DNA of 64,000 nucleotides from Butyrivibrio sp. VCD2006 (GCF_000423925.1 NZ_KE384107.1:13552-77551), one strand, 5' to 3'. Positions 43,962-52,572 are shown, numbered from the stretch's first letter. Notes: generated by a model not told the origin, from the sequence alone. Made by a program: numbers and translations.

Positions 43962-45895
43962 AAGTACTCCTCATACCACTGCTGAAAATTCAAAAAGCTC
44001 CAGGAAAGTCTTGAGAAATTGGCTCCGGTAGATGAACCGGCATCGCCTTTTTCAAGATAATTCCTGATAAATCTCGATGTGTAGCCGGGATCAAATATCC
44101 CCTGTTTTTTAAGATAACTCTCGTTACTAAAATCAAGGAGTCTTTCGCGAAGCGGTCCACGGAGCCAAGCGTCCATCGGAACGCTAAAGCCCTTCTTTGG
44201 CCGCTCTAAAAGTTCTCTTGGAATATAATCATAGGCGATATCCTTCAGGATATGCTTTTTATCGCCATCTGCATACTTAAATCTGTGTGGTATGGAAAAG
44301 CTGTATTCCATAACGCTTGTATCCATAATAGGGCATCTGCACTCAAGGGAATACTTCATTGAAGCCCTGTCCATCTTCACAAGTATGTCAGCAGGAAGAT
44401 AGGTATCCATATCAAGTAGCATACGTCTCACCTGCCAGTCGGATACTCCGTAGGAGGACTCCACAGGATACTTACAGGGGAAAAGGCCGCTATCCCCAAA
44501 CTGCCCATTTATATACTGCTCGTAGGTAAGCCTTTGGTCCGGCTGTTCATGTCCTGTCACAAATGCGTGGGCACAGCGGATATATAGAGGCGATGAAATC
44601 TGTGTCTTCGTCTCGGGATCTCTGTTTTCAGCAACTGACTGAACCTTTATCGGAAGCTTTCTGATAAGCTTATCACTTCCTGCAGGAATGTTACCTATTG
44701 CACTTACAATGCCTCCTGCAGCATCAAGTGCCTTAGCCTTTGCCACATGTTCATATACATTGTATCCGCAGAAAAATTCATCCCCTCCGTCACCCGAAAG
44801 GGCCACTGTCACCTTCTGCCTTGCAAGCTTGCAGACAAGCATGGTGGGAATATCCGACTCGTCCGCAAAGGGTTCATCGTAATACTTTGGAATGCTGTCA
44901 ACGAGCTTAAGCATCTCGGATTCATCTATATACAGCTCTGTATGGTCAGTACCAAGATGATTGGCCACCTTTTTAGCATATTCAGCCTCATTATACTCAG
45001 GGACGTTAAAGCCTATACTAAAGGTCTTAACAGGCGTATCACTGTGCTCCTGCGCAAGGGCCGTTATCAGTGAGGAATCATAGCCTCCCGATAAAAATGC
45101 GCCAAGCGGAACATCTGCTATCATCCTGTCAGCAACCGACTTTTGAAGACGTGCCTTTAAGCCAGCCTTGGCTTCATTATAGTCCTCAATCTGCGTAGCT
45201 GAATTCTTCTTATAAGCTTCCTTGATATCCCAGTACTTGTACTTATTTATTTTTCCCGAATTAAAAATAAGAGCCTGACCGGGTTCCACCTGCCATACAT
45301 TCTCGAAAATACTCTCAGGTGCATTTATATACTGCTGGTAGAGGTATCTCGGAATTATCGACTTTCTGATCTCTCCCTTAAAGCCCGGGCACTTCATAAT
45401 AGGCTTAAGCTCTGAGGCAAATACAATGTTTTCACCTTCATCCCAGTAATAAAGCGGCTTTTTACCTATTCTGTCCCTTATAAGGAAAAGGTCCTCTGTT
45501 TCCCTGTCATAAAGTGCTATGGCAAACATTCCATGAATATGATCAGGGAGCGATTTTCCCCACTTTAGATATCCTGCAAGTATAACCTCCGTATCACATG
45601 TGGACTTGAAGGGATAACCCTTTAGTTCTTCCTTAAGCTCCAGGAAGTTATATATCTCACCATTAAAAACAACCGATATCCTTCCGTCCGGGGTGGACAT
45701 AGGCTGATGTCCAAGAGGTGAAAGGTCGTTAATTGACAGTCTCCTCTGCGCGAAGCCAATGTTATATCCATCCTTTCCGGGATATATCTCCACTCCGCTA
45801 TCATCAGGTCCTCTGTGGACCATGGTGTCATTCATTGCCCGCAGCTCATCTTCAGTTATTCTGTTTATGGAAAAGTATCCGCAGATTCCGCACAT
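43958..45895 (-). CDS. asnB: AsnB-type glutamine-dependent amidotransferase
   Basis: 645 residues from ATG 45895. The start must be here because class II glutaminases need Cys2 (MCGICGY), and AAGGAG lies 6 nt upstream. The N-terminal amidotransferase half has RGPDDSG and FNGEIYN; the synthetase half has the ATP PP-loop SGGYDSS (269-275) and DRASMKYSLECRCPIMD. In free-living metabolism AsnB makes asparagine. Inside polysaccharide loci, homologues are thought to amidate uronic acids; the UDP-sugar dehydrogenase four genes upstream would provide such an acid. Either role is possible. Confidence 0.93.
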   Translation of the reverse strand: MCGICGYFSINRITEDELRAMNDTMVHRGPDDSGVEIYPGKDGYNIGFAQRRLSINDLSPLGHQPMSTPDGRISVVFNGEIYNFLELKEELKGYPFKSTCDTEVILAGYLKWGKSLPDHIHGMFAIALYDRETEDLFLIRDRIGKKPLYYWDEGENIVFASELKPIMKCPGFKGEIRKSIIPRYLYQQYINAPESIFENVWQVEPGQALIFNSGKINKYKYWDIKEAYKKNSATQIEDYNEAKAGLKARLQKSVADRMIADVPLGAFLSGGYDSSLITALAQEHSDTPVKTFSIGFNVPEYNEAEYAKKVANHLGTDHTELYIDESEMLKLVDSIPKYYDEPFADESDIPTMLVCKLARQKVTVALSGDGGDEFFCGYNVYEHVAKAKALDAAGGIVSAIGNIPAGSDKLIRKLPIKVQSVAENRDPETKTQISSPLYIRCAHAFVTGHEQPDQRLTYEQYINGQFGDSGLFPCKYPVESSYGVSDWQVRRMLLDMDTYLPADILVKMDRASMKYSLECRCPIMDTSVMEYSFSIPHRFKYADGDKKHILKDIAYDYIPRELLERPKKGFSVPMDAWLRGPLRERLLDFSNESYLKKQGIFDPGYTSRFIRNYLEKGDAGSSTGANFSRLSWSFLNFQQWYEEYL

Positions 45896-45911
45896 GGGCT
45901 GCTCCTTTTTA

Positions 45912-45956
45912 CCCTCATCCGGCACTTCGTGCCACCTTCTCCCAAAGGGAGAAGGC
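45912..45956 (-). repeat. Dispersed two-hairpin repeat, copy E
   Basis: Minus strand: CCTTCTCCC TTT GGGAGAAGG, then GGCAC GAA GTGCC, then GGATGAGGG 17 nt before the asnB start codon. Both stems differ from copy C but keep full pairing. Confidence 0.88.
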
Positions 45957-46014
45957 CTAAAGCTCTTACCCCCATCCCCAAATTTGAGAAATCCATAAAG
46001 TAATCACTATGTTT

Positions 46015-46058
46015 TAAATCAAAACTTCCCCGTTAATAAATCAAAACTTCCCCGTTAA
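46015..46058 (-). repeat. 22-bp tandem duplication covering the GT4 stop codon
   Basis: TAAATCAAAACTTCCCCGTT followed by AA occurs at 46015-46036 and 46037-46058 without a gap. The copy at 46037-46058 encodes the last residues LTGKF and the TGA of the GT4 gene, so the other copy repeats the gene's tail just past its stop. Confidence 0.92.
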
Positions 46059-47312
46059 ATAGAAGCTCTGCATACGCTGAGCCTGAGTTTTAACATCGAA
46101 GCCCGCAAGCTGAATCATCTCAGTGATAGGCTGTGATGATGCTTTTCTGTCTCCGATGGGAAGGGCGTTCTCATCCTCGCCCTCAGCATAATCACGAAGC
46201 ATAAGATCATTAAGTATTTTTCTCGCCCAAACTGCAGGCTGCTCCTCAATACTCATTCTGCTTACAAGGGGTGTAATATCAACTTCGGGTGTTATCGAAT
46301 CTGAAACAAGGCACTGTAGTCCTGCTGTCTGAGCCTCAACGACTGTTCCCGGAAGTCCCTCGTATCTTGAAGGGAAAAGGAAATAATCCATCGCCTGATA
46401 ATACTCGTTGGCATTGCTCTTATTTCCGCAAAATATCACATGCTTTTCAATATGAAGGTCAGTAGCAAGCTGCTTCATGGTCTCCATAAGGGAGCCCTCT
46501 CCAAGCATAAGGAGTCTGATTCTCATTCCGTGAAGCATGCTGAAGGAATTGGAATCATCATGGCTTAAAATCCTCAAAAACTCAGCAAATACCTTAAGAA
46601 GATACTCGTGGTTTTTTGCATAATGGAATCTTCCCACATGCCCTATGATGATGGCATTGGAAAGCCCCAGTTCCTTCCTTATCTTGTTTCTGACTTCCTG
46701 ATTATAGACAAATCTGGTTAAATCTATAGCGTTCGGAATAATTCTCACAAGGCCTTCGTCAGTGAGCGTATCTCCAAACACCGATCTTGCGGCATTTTCA
46801 GTGCAGGCAAATCTAAGATCACAGGTATCTCCCTTACCAAGGGGTCCTCTTATTATTCTGGTCACAACACCCTTAAGTCCCGGATCCACTCCGGCGCTTC
46901 TGGCATGGGCGATAGTTGTTCCTATTCCACAGGTCTTGGCAATCGGCAGATAAATGGCTGCGGTGCTTGTCATATGCCCCTGCACCATTTTCCACTCTCC
47001 CCTGTGCTGCATGAAAAACATTCTGATAGCGTTCTTGTAATCTTTTAAATTGGTTCCGTGAAATCTCGGAAGGGCATAGATGTTGCCCCCAAGCTTTTTT
47101 ACAGTCGCGTCAAAATAGTCAGGCTCCCTGACTTTCATAAGCTCATCTGATGAAGGGCACTTTTTACCTGTGGCTTCCGGATCTGCGTGCACCAAAAAAT
47201 CGAACTGCACACGTTCTCTGTCAATATGTCTGTACAGATCCATGATGCGGCTCTCCGCTCCTCCAAGTCCCAGTGTTCCAAATACATGTAATATTCTTAT
47301 TGGTTGCGCCAT
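46041..47312 (-). CDS. GT4 glycosyltransferase (EpsF-like)
   Basis: About 423 residues from ATG 47312 (GAGGTGG upstream); the GTG at 47321 would overlap the deacetylase stop. GT-B with RILHVFGTLGLGGAESRIMDLY, GHVGRFHYAKNHEYLL and FLFPSRYEGLPGTVVEAQTAGL. The layout (RERVQFDF, CTENAARSVFGD, IIPNAIDL) is the same as in the GT4 at 60316, its paralogue. Specificity unknown. Confidence 0.93.
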   Translation of the reverse strand: MAQPIRILHVFGTLGLGGAESRIMDLYRHIDRERVQFDFLVHADPEATGKKCPSSDELMKVREPDYFDATVKKLGGNIYALPRFHGTNLKDYKNAIRMFFMQHRGEWKMVQGHMTSTAAIYLPIAKTCGIGTTIAHARSAGVDPGLKGVVTRIIRGPLGKGDTCDLRFACTENAARSVFGDTLTDEGLVRIIPNAIDLTRFVYNQEVRNKIRKELGLSNAIIIGHVGRFHYAKNHEYLLKVFAEFLRILSHDDSNSFSMLHGMRIRLLMLGEGSLMETMKQLATDLHIEKHVIFCGNKSNANEYYQAMDYFLFPSRYEGLPGTVVEAQTAGLQCLVSDSITPEVDITPLVSRMSIEEQPAVWARKILNDLMLRDYAEGEDENALPIGDRKASSQPITEMIQLAGFDVKTQAQRMQSFYLTGKF

Positions 47313-47314
47313 TC

Positions 47315-48118
47315 TTACCACCTCTTATGCACGGCGATATATTTAAAGCGTGCCATGAGATACTCTTTAATTCCTTGAAAATCGGAGGCTTCCACCGGTT
47401 CCTCCAAAAGCCAGTCATCCCAGCTAACTACTTTTCCACTCTCAAACACCTTCTCATAGTAAGCAAAATCATCCCCATTCAAGGTATTTGTGTGAACAAC
47501 AAAGGTTGTGTAGCCCTCGGAATCATCCTTCAAAACTGCATCCTTTTTAAATGAAATCGGGTAAAAGGTCATGTCGAATCTTCTGTATGCCTTTTTCCCA
47601 AAACCATCTGTTATTCGTCTAAAGCCGTTCTCCGCAAGGGCTGTCATAGTGTTCTTATCATAGCTGTGGCTCGGAGCCATAAAAAAGTCCGTAGCAATAC
47701 CATGTCCGCCAAGGATCTTCTTTCCTTCAGCTACCATTTGAATCTGCTTCTCCAGATCAATTCCGGCAAACTCCGACTGTTTATTAAGAGGCAGCAGGCC
47801 GCCCTTCTTGGTGGTATATACATGGTGAAGTCCATGCATGGCTATGATCCACCCCTCAGTCTGAAGGTTTCTCACAAGATGCCAGAAGGGATAATCCTTT
47901 TCCTTTATCTTGTCATCAGGGATAGTCTCTCTTCCTTTGGAAGGGCCGGAGTCTGACTCCTCTTCATCCCTGTAGGAATCCAGTTTAGGATCCTGATTCT
48001 CCGGAACCACACCAATAAGAGGCTTTATATGATACTCATCAAGAAGCCTCTTAAATCGTCTAAATTTCCCCATATCCATTCCGGGAGAAATATCATCCAG
48101 TCTTATTACTATCTTCAT
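47315..48118 (-). CDS. DUF2334/polysaccharide-deacetylase-like protein
   Basis: 267 residues, no signal peptide. RLDDISPGMD (metal Asp pair), IAMHGLHH (His pair), FFMAPSHSYD and VVHTNTLN are the DUF2334-type NodB-fold markers. In a glycan locus it could remove an acetyl group from a cytoplasmic lipid-linked or nucleotide-linked amino sugar. There is no strong ribosome binding site; the ATG follows a perfect 8-bp hairpin by 8 nt. Confidence 0.85.
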   Translation of the reverse strand: MKIVIRLDDISPGMDMGKFRRFKRLLDEYHIKPLIGVVPENQDPKLDSYRDEEESDSGPSKGRETIPDDKIKEKDYPFWHLVRNLQTEGWIIAMHGLHHVYTTKKGGLLPLNKQSEFAGIDLEKQIQMVAEGKKILGGHGIATDFFMAPSHSYDKNTMTALAENGFRRITDGFGKKAYRRFDMTFYPISFKKDAVLKDDSEGYTTFVVHTNTLNGDDFAYYEKVFESGKVVSWDDWLLEEPVEASDFQGIKEYLMARFKYIAVHKRW

Positions 48119-48126
48119 ACAATAAC

Positions 48127-48148
48127 GCCGCCACTTTTAGGTGGCGGC
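48127..48148 (-). promoter_or_regulatory. Intercistronic hairpin at the deacetylase start
   Basis: GCCGCCAC (48127-48134) and GTGGCGGC (48141-48148) form an 8-bp GC-rich stem with a 6-nt loop. On the minus-strand mRNA its 3' arm (GGCGGC) lies where the ribosome binding site of the deacetylase should be. No T-run follows, so it is not a standard terminator. Confidence 0.7.
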
Positions 48149-48169
48149 ATTCCCCCATTTGTTTTTTGC

Positions 48170-49486
48170 TTATAATCTCCAATAACTGAACTCTGATGAA
48201 TCGAAGCTGTTCTTATCAAAGATTCCCTTTACATCAAGGAAAACTCTTCTCTTGTGTTCAGGGTTATACCACTTCTTGATATCCTCAGTAGTTATTCCAA
48301 GGAATTCCTCATGAGCTACCGCAACGATAACAGCATCCATATCCTTAAGATCACTCATGTTATCGAATGAAATGCCATAGAGACGCTTTGCCTCATCGCT
48401 GTCAGCTTCCGGATCCACAACGATAGGTGTGATTCCGTACTCCTTAAGCTCGTTATATATGTCGATTACCTTGGTATTACGGGTATCAGGGCAGTTCTCC
48501 TTGAAGGTAAATCCAAGGATTCCCACTCTCGCATGTCTTACGTTAAGATCCTGTGCAATAAGGTTCTTTACGCAGGACTCTGCGATATATTTTCCCATGT
48601 CATCATTGATACGACGACCGGAAAGAATTATCTGGCTGTGATATCCAAGCTCCTCAGCCTTGTATGTGAGGTAGTAGGGATCAACACCGATACAGTGACC
48701 GCCTACAAGACCCGGCTTGAAATTAAGGAAATTCCACTTTGTTCCCGCTGCCTCAAGAACGCTCTTGGTATCAATTCCCATTTTGTGGAAGATCATTGAA
48801 AGCTCATTCATAAATGCGATATTGATATCTCTCTGGCTGTTCTCGATAACCTTGGCAGCCTCGGCAACCTTGATGGTCTCAGCCTCATGAACACCTGCCA
48901 GAGCAACAAGCTTGTAAACATTTGCAACCTCTTCCAGGGTCTCCTTATCCATACCGGATACGATTTTTACTATAGTCTCAAGTCTGTGTACCTTGTCACC
49001 GGGGTTGATACGCTCAGGTGAATAGCCCACCTTGAAGTCAACTCCGCACTTAAGTCCTGATTCCTCCTCAAGGATCGGAACACAGATATCCTCTGTCACT
49101 CCGGGATAAACCGTTGACTCATAAACTACGATTGAACCCTTTGTGAGATATTTTCCAAGAGTTCTGCTTGCTCCCTCAACAGGAGTAAGATCAGGTGTGT
49201 GGTCATCATTTACGGGTGTCGGAACCGCAACGATATGGAATTTACACTCCCTGAGTTTTTCAGGATCAGCTGTGAAATCAACAGATGTCTCCTTGATAGC
49301 AGCGTCACCGACTTCCCTTGTAGGGTCGATTCCGTTTTTATAAAGAGCTACCTTTTCAGCATTAAAATCGTAACCCACTACTTTAATCTTCTTGGCAAAT
49401 GCAACCGCGATGGGCATTCCTACATATCCAAGACCTACAAGTGAAAGCTTCTCCTCACCTGCGAGGAGTTTCTCGTACAAACTCAT
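48170..49486 (-). CDS. UDP-sugar 6-dehydrogenase (WecC/TviB-type nucleotide-sugar dehydrogenase)
   Basis: 438 residues. NAD site GLGYVGMP (18-25), catalytic Cys265 in GGHCIGVDPYYL, and the conserved KVAEAAKVIENSQRDINIAF helix. The GRRINDDMGKYIAE and FTFKENCPDTRNTK blocks are typical of the WecC/TviB group that oxidises UDP-HexNAc, as distinct from the UDP-glucose dehydrogenase group. It supplies a UDP-uronic acid to the locus. AGGAG site 11 nt before ATG. Confidence 0.93.
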   Translation of the reverse strand: MSLYEKLLAGEEKLSLVGLGYVGMPIAVAFAKKIKVVGYDFNAEKVALYKNGIDPTREVGDAAIKETSVDFTADPEKLRECKFHIVAVPTPVNDDHTPDLTPVEGASRTLGKYLTKGSIVVYESTVYPGVTEDICVPILEEESGLKCGVDFKVGYSPERINPGDKVHRLETIVKIVSGMDKETLEEVANVYKLVALAGVHEAETIKVAEAAKVIENSQRDINIAFMNELSMIFHKMGIDTKSVLEAAGTKWNFLNFKPGLVGGHCIGVDPYYLTYKAEELGYHSQIILSGRRINDDMGKYIAESCVKNLIAQDLNVRHARVGILGFTFKENCPDTRNTKVIDIYNELKEYGITPIVVDPEADSDEAKRLYGISFDNMSDLKDMDAVIVAVAHEEFLGITTEDIKKWYNPEHKRRVFLDVKGIFDKNSFDSSEFSYWRL

Positions 49487-49572
49487 TTTATTATAATCTC
49501 CTACATCTCATTTTCTTAAAAGATATCAGCTTTGCTGTCGGATGGGGTCTTCCCATCATTACTATTATACAT

Positions 49573-49747
49573 TCTTAAATCAAAGATTCAAGAATGCTGC
49601 AAATTGGCCATTAAAGGCGACTTCGTCGCAGGGCCAATTTGATTACTCAATCATATTCTTACGGAAACCGCAGTTAATGCGGTTTCCTGTTTTGACATCT
49701 ACGATGCCATATACTCTTAAATCAAAGATTCAAGAATTCTGCGAATT
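49573..49747 (-). repeat. 33-bp direct repeats flanking two hairpins, overlapping a gene end
   Basis: The segment at 49573-49605 recurs at 49715-49747 (31 of 33 identical; period 142). The second copy contains the last codons and TGA of the GT4 gene at 49730. Between them lie hairpin AAATTGGCC/GGCCAATTT (49601-49640, with inner GCGAC TTC GTCGC) and hairpin GGAAACCGCA/TGCGGTTTCC (49663-49687). No T-run follows either hairpin on the minus strand. Confidence 0.85.
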
Positions 49748-50848
49748 CTCACTAATGCTGTCAAGTTCTGCCTTGTATGCATCTATTATGAGCTTTCTGT
49801 CAAAGTTGTTCTCGATAAACCTTCTTCCTGCTCTGCCCATTTTGGCACGCTCCTTCTCAGAAAGTGCAAGTATGCGCTCAATGGCAGCTACCAGAGCGTC
49901 CGTACTTTTGGGTTCAAAGGCAAAGCCATTTTTCTCCCCGTCAAGAGCCTCTATGCAGCCGTGAATATCCGAACACAGAATAGGTCTGCCACAGGCATCC
50001 GCCTCAAGGAGCACATTAGACATACCCTCATGATATGAAGGGTGCACCACGATATGACATTTATCCATGTAGGGCTCCACATAATCCACATGTCCGTGAT
50101 ATGTGAGTATTCCCTCGTTTTCAAGCCTTGTAATCCAGGGCTCATAGAATGCCCTCTCGTCCTCTTCGTATTCACTCACAAGGTCGAAGTGCACATTGTC
50201 GTGTGTTTTGGCAATTCTCTCAGCCGCTTCAAGGTACTCGGAGGTTCCCTTATCCTTCATAACTCTGATAACCGCAAGGATATGGATTCCTTCATTCTCC
50301 AGGGGATACCCTCTGAAAGGATGCTCATCGAGATTAACGCCTGATCCCGGCAGAAGCCCGCTATTTTTAACAGCAACACCTCTCTCCTGCATGAACTTGC
50401 GATTTCTCTCGTTCTGGAAAAAGACCCTTCTTGCATCCTTCGTCGCACCTCTGTAAAGAGCAACCAGAATTTTACTCATTATGCCGCCGTTCTCAATGCC
50501 CATTCCAAGCCCCGTAATATTGCAGATATACGGTATTCTCTGAAGTCTGGCCGCGCATCCGCCGTAAATATTGGGCTTTACAGTGTAGGTCAGCACCACA
50601 TCGGGCTTAAGCTCCTGTAATAGCTTATAGTATCTGTGAAACAGATCAATGTCCTTGAAAGGATTGATGCCGTGTCGCTCAAGATGCGTATCAATAAGCC
50701 TTGTGCAGTACTTTTCCAGCTTTTTGCAATTTTCATCGTAAGGCACTGAAATGAGTACGATATGGCCTGCATCCATAAAGGATTTGAGCAATTCCTTTCT
50801 GAAAAGCCATAGCCCATTTGCCCAGTTTGTCAGAACCAGTATTTTCAT
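49730..50848 (-). CDS. GT4 glycosyltransferase
   Basis: 372 residues, GT-B. N-terminal KILVLTNWANGLWLFRKELL, then PNIYGGCAARLQRIPYICNITGLG and VIRVMKDKGTSEYLEAA. The sugar-nucleotide site is VHPSYHEGMSNVLLEADACGRP. The layout resembles capsule GT4s that add GalNAc or galactose next to the lipid-linked first sugar, consistent with its position two genes after the short initiating transferase. AGGAAG site 7 nt before the ATG. Confidence 0.92.
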   Translation of the reverse strand: MKILVLTNWANGLWLFRKELLKSFMDAGHIVLISVPYDENCKKLEKYCTRLIDTHLERHGINPFKDIDLFHRYYKLLQELKPDVVLTYTVKPNIYGGCAARLQRIPYICNITGLGMGIENGGIMSKILVALYRGATKDARRVFFQNERNRKFMQERGVAVKNSGLLPGSGVNLDEHPFRGYPLENEGIHILAVIRVMKDKGTSEYLEAAERIAKTHDNVHFDLVSEYEEDERAFYEPWITRLENEGILTYHGHVDYVEPYMDKCHIVVHPSYHEGMSNVLLEADACGRPILCSDIHGCIEALDGEKNGFAFEPKSTDALVAAIERILALSEKERAKMGRAGRRFIENNFDRKLIIDAYKAELDSISENSQNS

Positions 50849-50850
50849 TC

Positions 50851-51846
50851 TTATACTTCCTGCATACGATTCTTGAGATTGGCGAGTTTTTCAATTACAA
50901 CGCTGTCATACATAAGCATGCAGACGTCTTCATCATATTGCCCGATGATCTCATCATTGGCTTTTTTCTCAATTACATTTTTGTATATAAGTGAAGGAAA
51001 ATCAACTCCGGCTCCAAAGGCATGAAGATACGCACCACCAAAGCGGGGGTTTATCTCAGACAGATAATACTGTCCATCCTTGTAAAAAAGATCCATGTCC
51101 AGAGGTCCATTGAATTTGAACACCTTCATCGCATTTTTCACAAACTCAAAGAGCGCATCGTCCTTGAAAGAGATGGTCTTATTGGCACCACCTATGGTTG
51201 TTGAAATCTTCTTCTTGGAAAAGATCGCAACCGGCTCATGTGTGATGGTATCTACGTAAATATCCGCATCCATATCCTTGCCATCCATGAATTCCTGAAT
51301 AATAAGCGAAGAATCTCTGGCGGTAAGTTCCTCTAAAAGCTCGATATTTTCAACCTTCCTGGCACCAACGCTTCCGCTTCCGGTTCTGGGCTTAACAAAG
51401 ACAGGAAAACTTATCTCTCCCTTGTCAAAGCTCTCCTTGAAATCAGCAAAGCTTCCAAATGTAAGAACGGTGGGAATGCCATTTTTACTGAGGTATTTAA
51501 ACATCTCATATTTGTCAAAGCACAGATCCGCAGTCTCCTTGTAGGGTGCAAGCACGGTAACGCCAAGCTCTTCAAACTTATCTCTGTTATCCGCAAGAAT
51601 TGAAATCTCAGGATCAATAAGAGTTGTTATGGCATCTATTTTTTCCTTTTTGCAGATCTCAAGAATCTTGGGTATGTAATCCTCATGGTTTATAAGCGGA
51701 ACTCCATATACCGCGTCAGCAAAGGCAGGTGCAGGAGCAAAAGGGCTGTTGTCCGTTACGACCATCCTCACCTTATCCCCAAGAGCCTGTCTAAAGTCCT
51801 TTAAAAGCTCACAGCGTCTACCAACACTTGTAAAAAGTATATTCAT
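50851..51846 (-). CDS. ATP-grasp enzyme
   Basis: 331 residues. Rossmann-like N-terminus (NILFTSVGRRCELL), then the ATP-grasp core: PVFVKPRTGSGSVGARKV (ATP loop), LIIQEFMDGKDMDADIY and DMDLFYKDGQYYLSEINPRFGG with the metal-binding Glu-x-Asn. The family joins a carboxylate to an amine or thiol. In capsule loci, homologues occur beside GTs and are thought to make or attach amino-acid-like groups; the substrate is unknown. Stop overlaps the GT4 region closely (2 bp gap). Confidence 0.9.
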   Translation of the reverse strand: MNILFTSVGRRCELLKDFRQALGDKVRMVVTDNSPFAPAPAFADAVYGVPLINHEDYIPKILEICKKEKIDAITTLIDPEISILADNRDKFEELGVTVLAPYKETADLCFDKYEMFKYLSKNGIPTVLTFGSFADFKESFDKGEISFPVFVKPRTGSGSVGARKVENIELLEELTARDSSLIIQEFMDGKDMDADIYVDTITHEPVAIFSKKKISTTIGGANKTISFKDDALFEFVKNAMKVFKFNGPLDMDLFYKDGQYYLSEINPRFGGAYLHAFGAGVDFPSLIYKNVIEKKANDEIIGQYDEDVCMLMYDSVVIEKLANLKNRMQEV

Positions 51847-51927
51847 TATAAAAATCTCCTAAATAATATTGCTAATAATATCTGACTGCATCCATGTGTT
51901 ATTTTTCATTCCGGACGCATGCTATCT

Positions 51928-52572
51928 TTACTGTTCGTCTTTGGGAGGTGTACCCTTGAAGGCCTCCATTGTAGCATCTGTAGCACTGTTTATGTCATCA
52001 TGCTTGAATACGACAGCTACTGTCATAAAGATTATATTCAGATCCAACAGGAAAGACTGATGATCCACATAGTAGACATCTTTCTCAAACTTATCCTCCC
52101 AGCTAAGAAGATTCCTTCCATTTACCTGGGCCCAGCCTGTGAGACCGGGGCGAACATCATGACGTCTTCTCTGTTCATCGTTATATAACGGAAGATATTT
52201 CACAAGAAGAGGTCTTGGTCCGACAAGGCTCATATCACCTTTTAAAATATTGAATAGTTCAGGAAGCTCATCAAGACTTGTGGCACGAAGCTTTTTACCA
52301 AACTCGGGAAGTCTGTCCTCATCGGGAAGGAGATTACCGTTTTCATCCTTCGCATCAGTCATGGTCCTGAATTTATAGAGATTAAAGATCTTCTCATCCT
52401 TACCTGGTCTTGGCTGCTTGAAAATAACCGGACTTCCAAGCTTAACCCTTACGAGAATGGCAACTATAGCATAGAGCCAGCAAAAGCAAACAAGTACCAT
52501 TAGTGACAGCAATATGTCCAGAAGTCGTTTGATGAAAAGGACATAAATCCCTTTATTATTCTTTTTTGTCAT
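51928..52572 (-). CDS. Short polyprenyl-phosphate sugar phosphotransferase (PglC-type), initiating enzyme
   Basis: 214 residues: one N-terminal re-entrant or membrane helix (about 14-40) followed by the catalytic domain PRPGKDEKIFNLYKFRTM, ATSLDELPELFNILKGDMSLVGPRPL (Asp-Glu catalytic pair) and PGLTGWAQVNGR. It transfers a sugar-1-phosphate to undecaprenyl phosphate. It is the first gene of the 29.5-kb minus-strand operon. Its presence together with the WcaJ-type enzyme at 33724 suggests two different lipid-linked glycans, or one redundant enzyme. Confidence 0.95.
   Translation of the reverse strand: MTKKNNKGIYVLFIKRLLDILLSLMVLVCFCWLYAIVAILVRVKLGSPVIFKQPRPGKDEKIFNLYKFRTMTDAKDENGNLLPDEDRLPEFGKKLRATSLDELPELFNILKGDMSLVGPRPLLVKYLPLYNDEQRRRHDVRPGLTGWAQVNGRNLLSWEDKFEKDVYYVDHQSFLLDLNIIFMTVAVVFKHDDINSATDATMEAFKGTPPKDEQ

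Noticed and set aside
49601-49687. The two hairpins before the dehydrogenase gene as intrinsic terminators
   Set aside because: Neither is followed by a T-run on the minus strand; a TGTTTT after the second on the plus strand has no gene to terminate. Kept only as part of the repeat feature.
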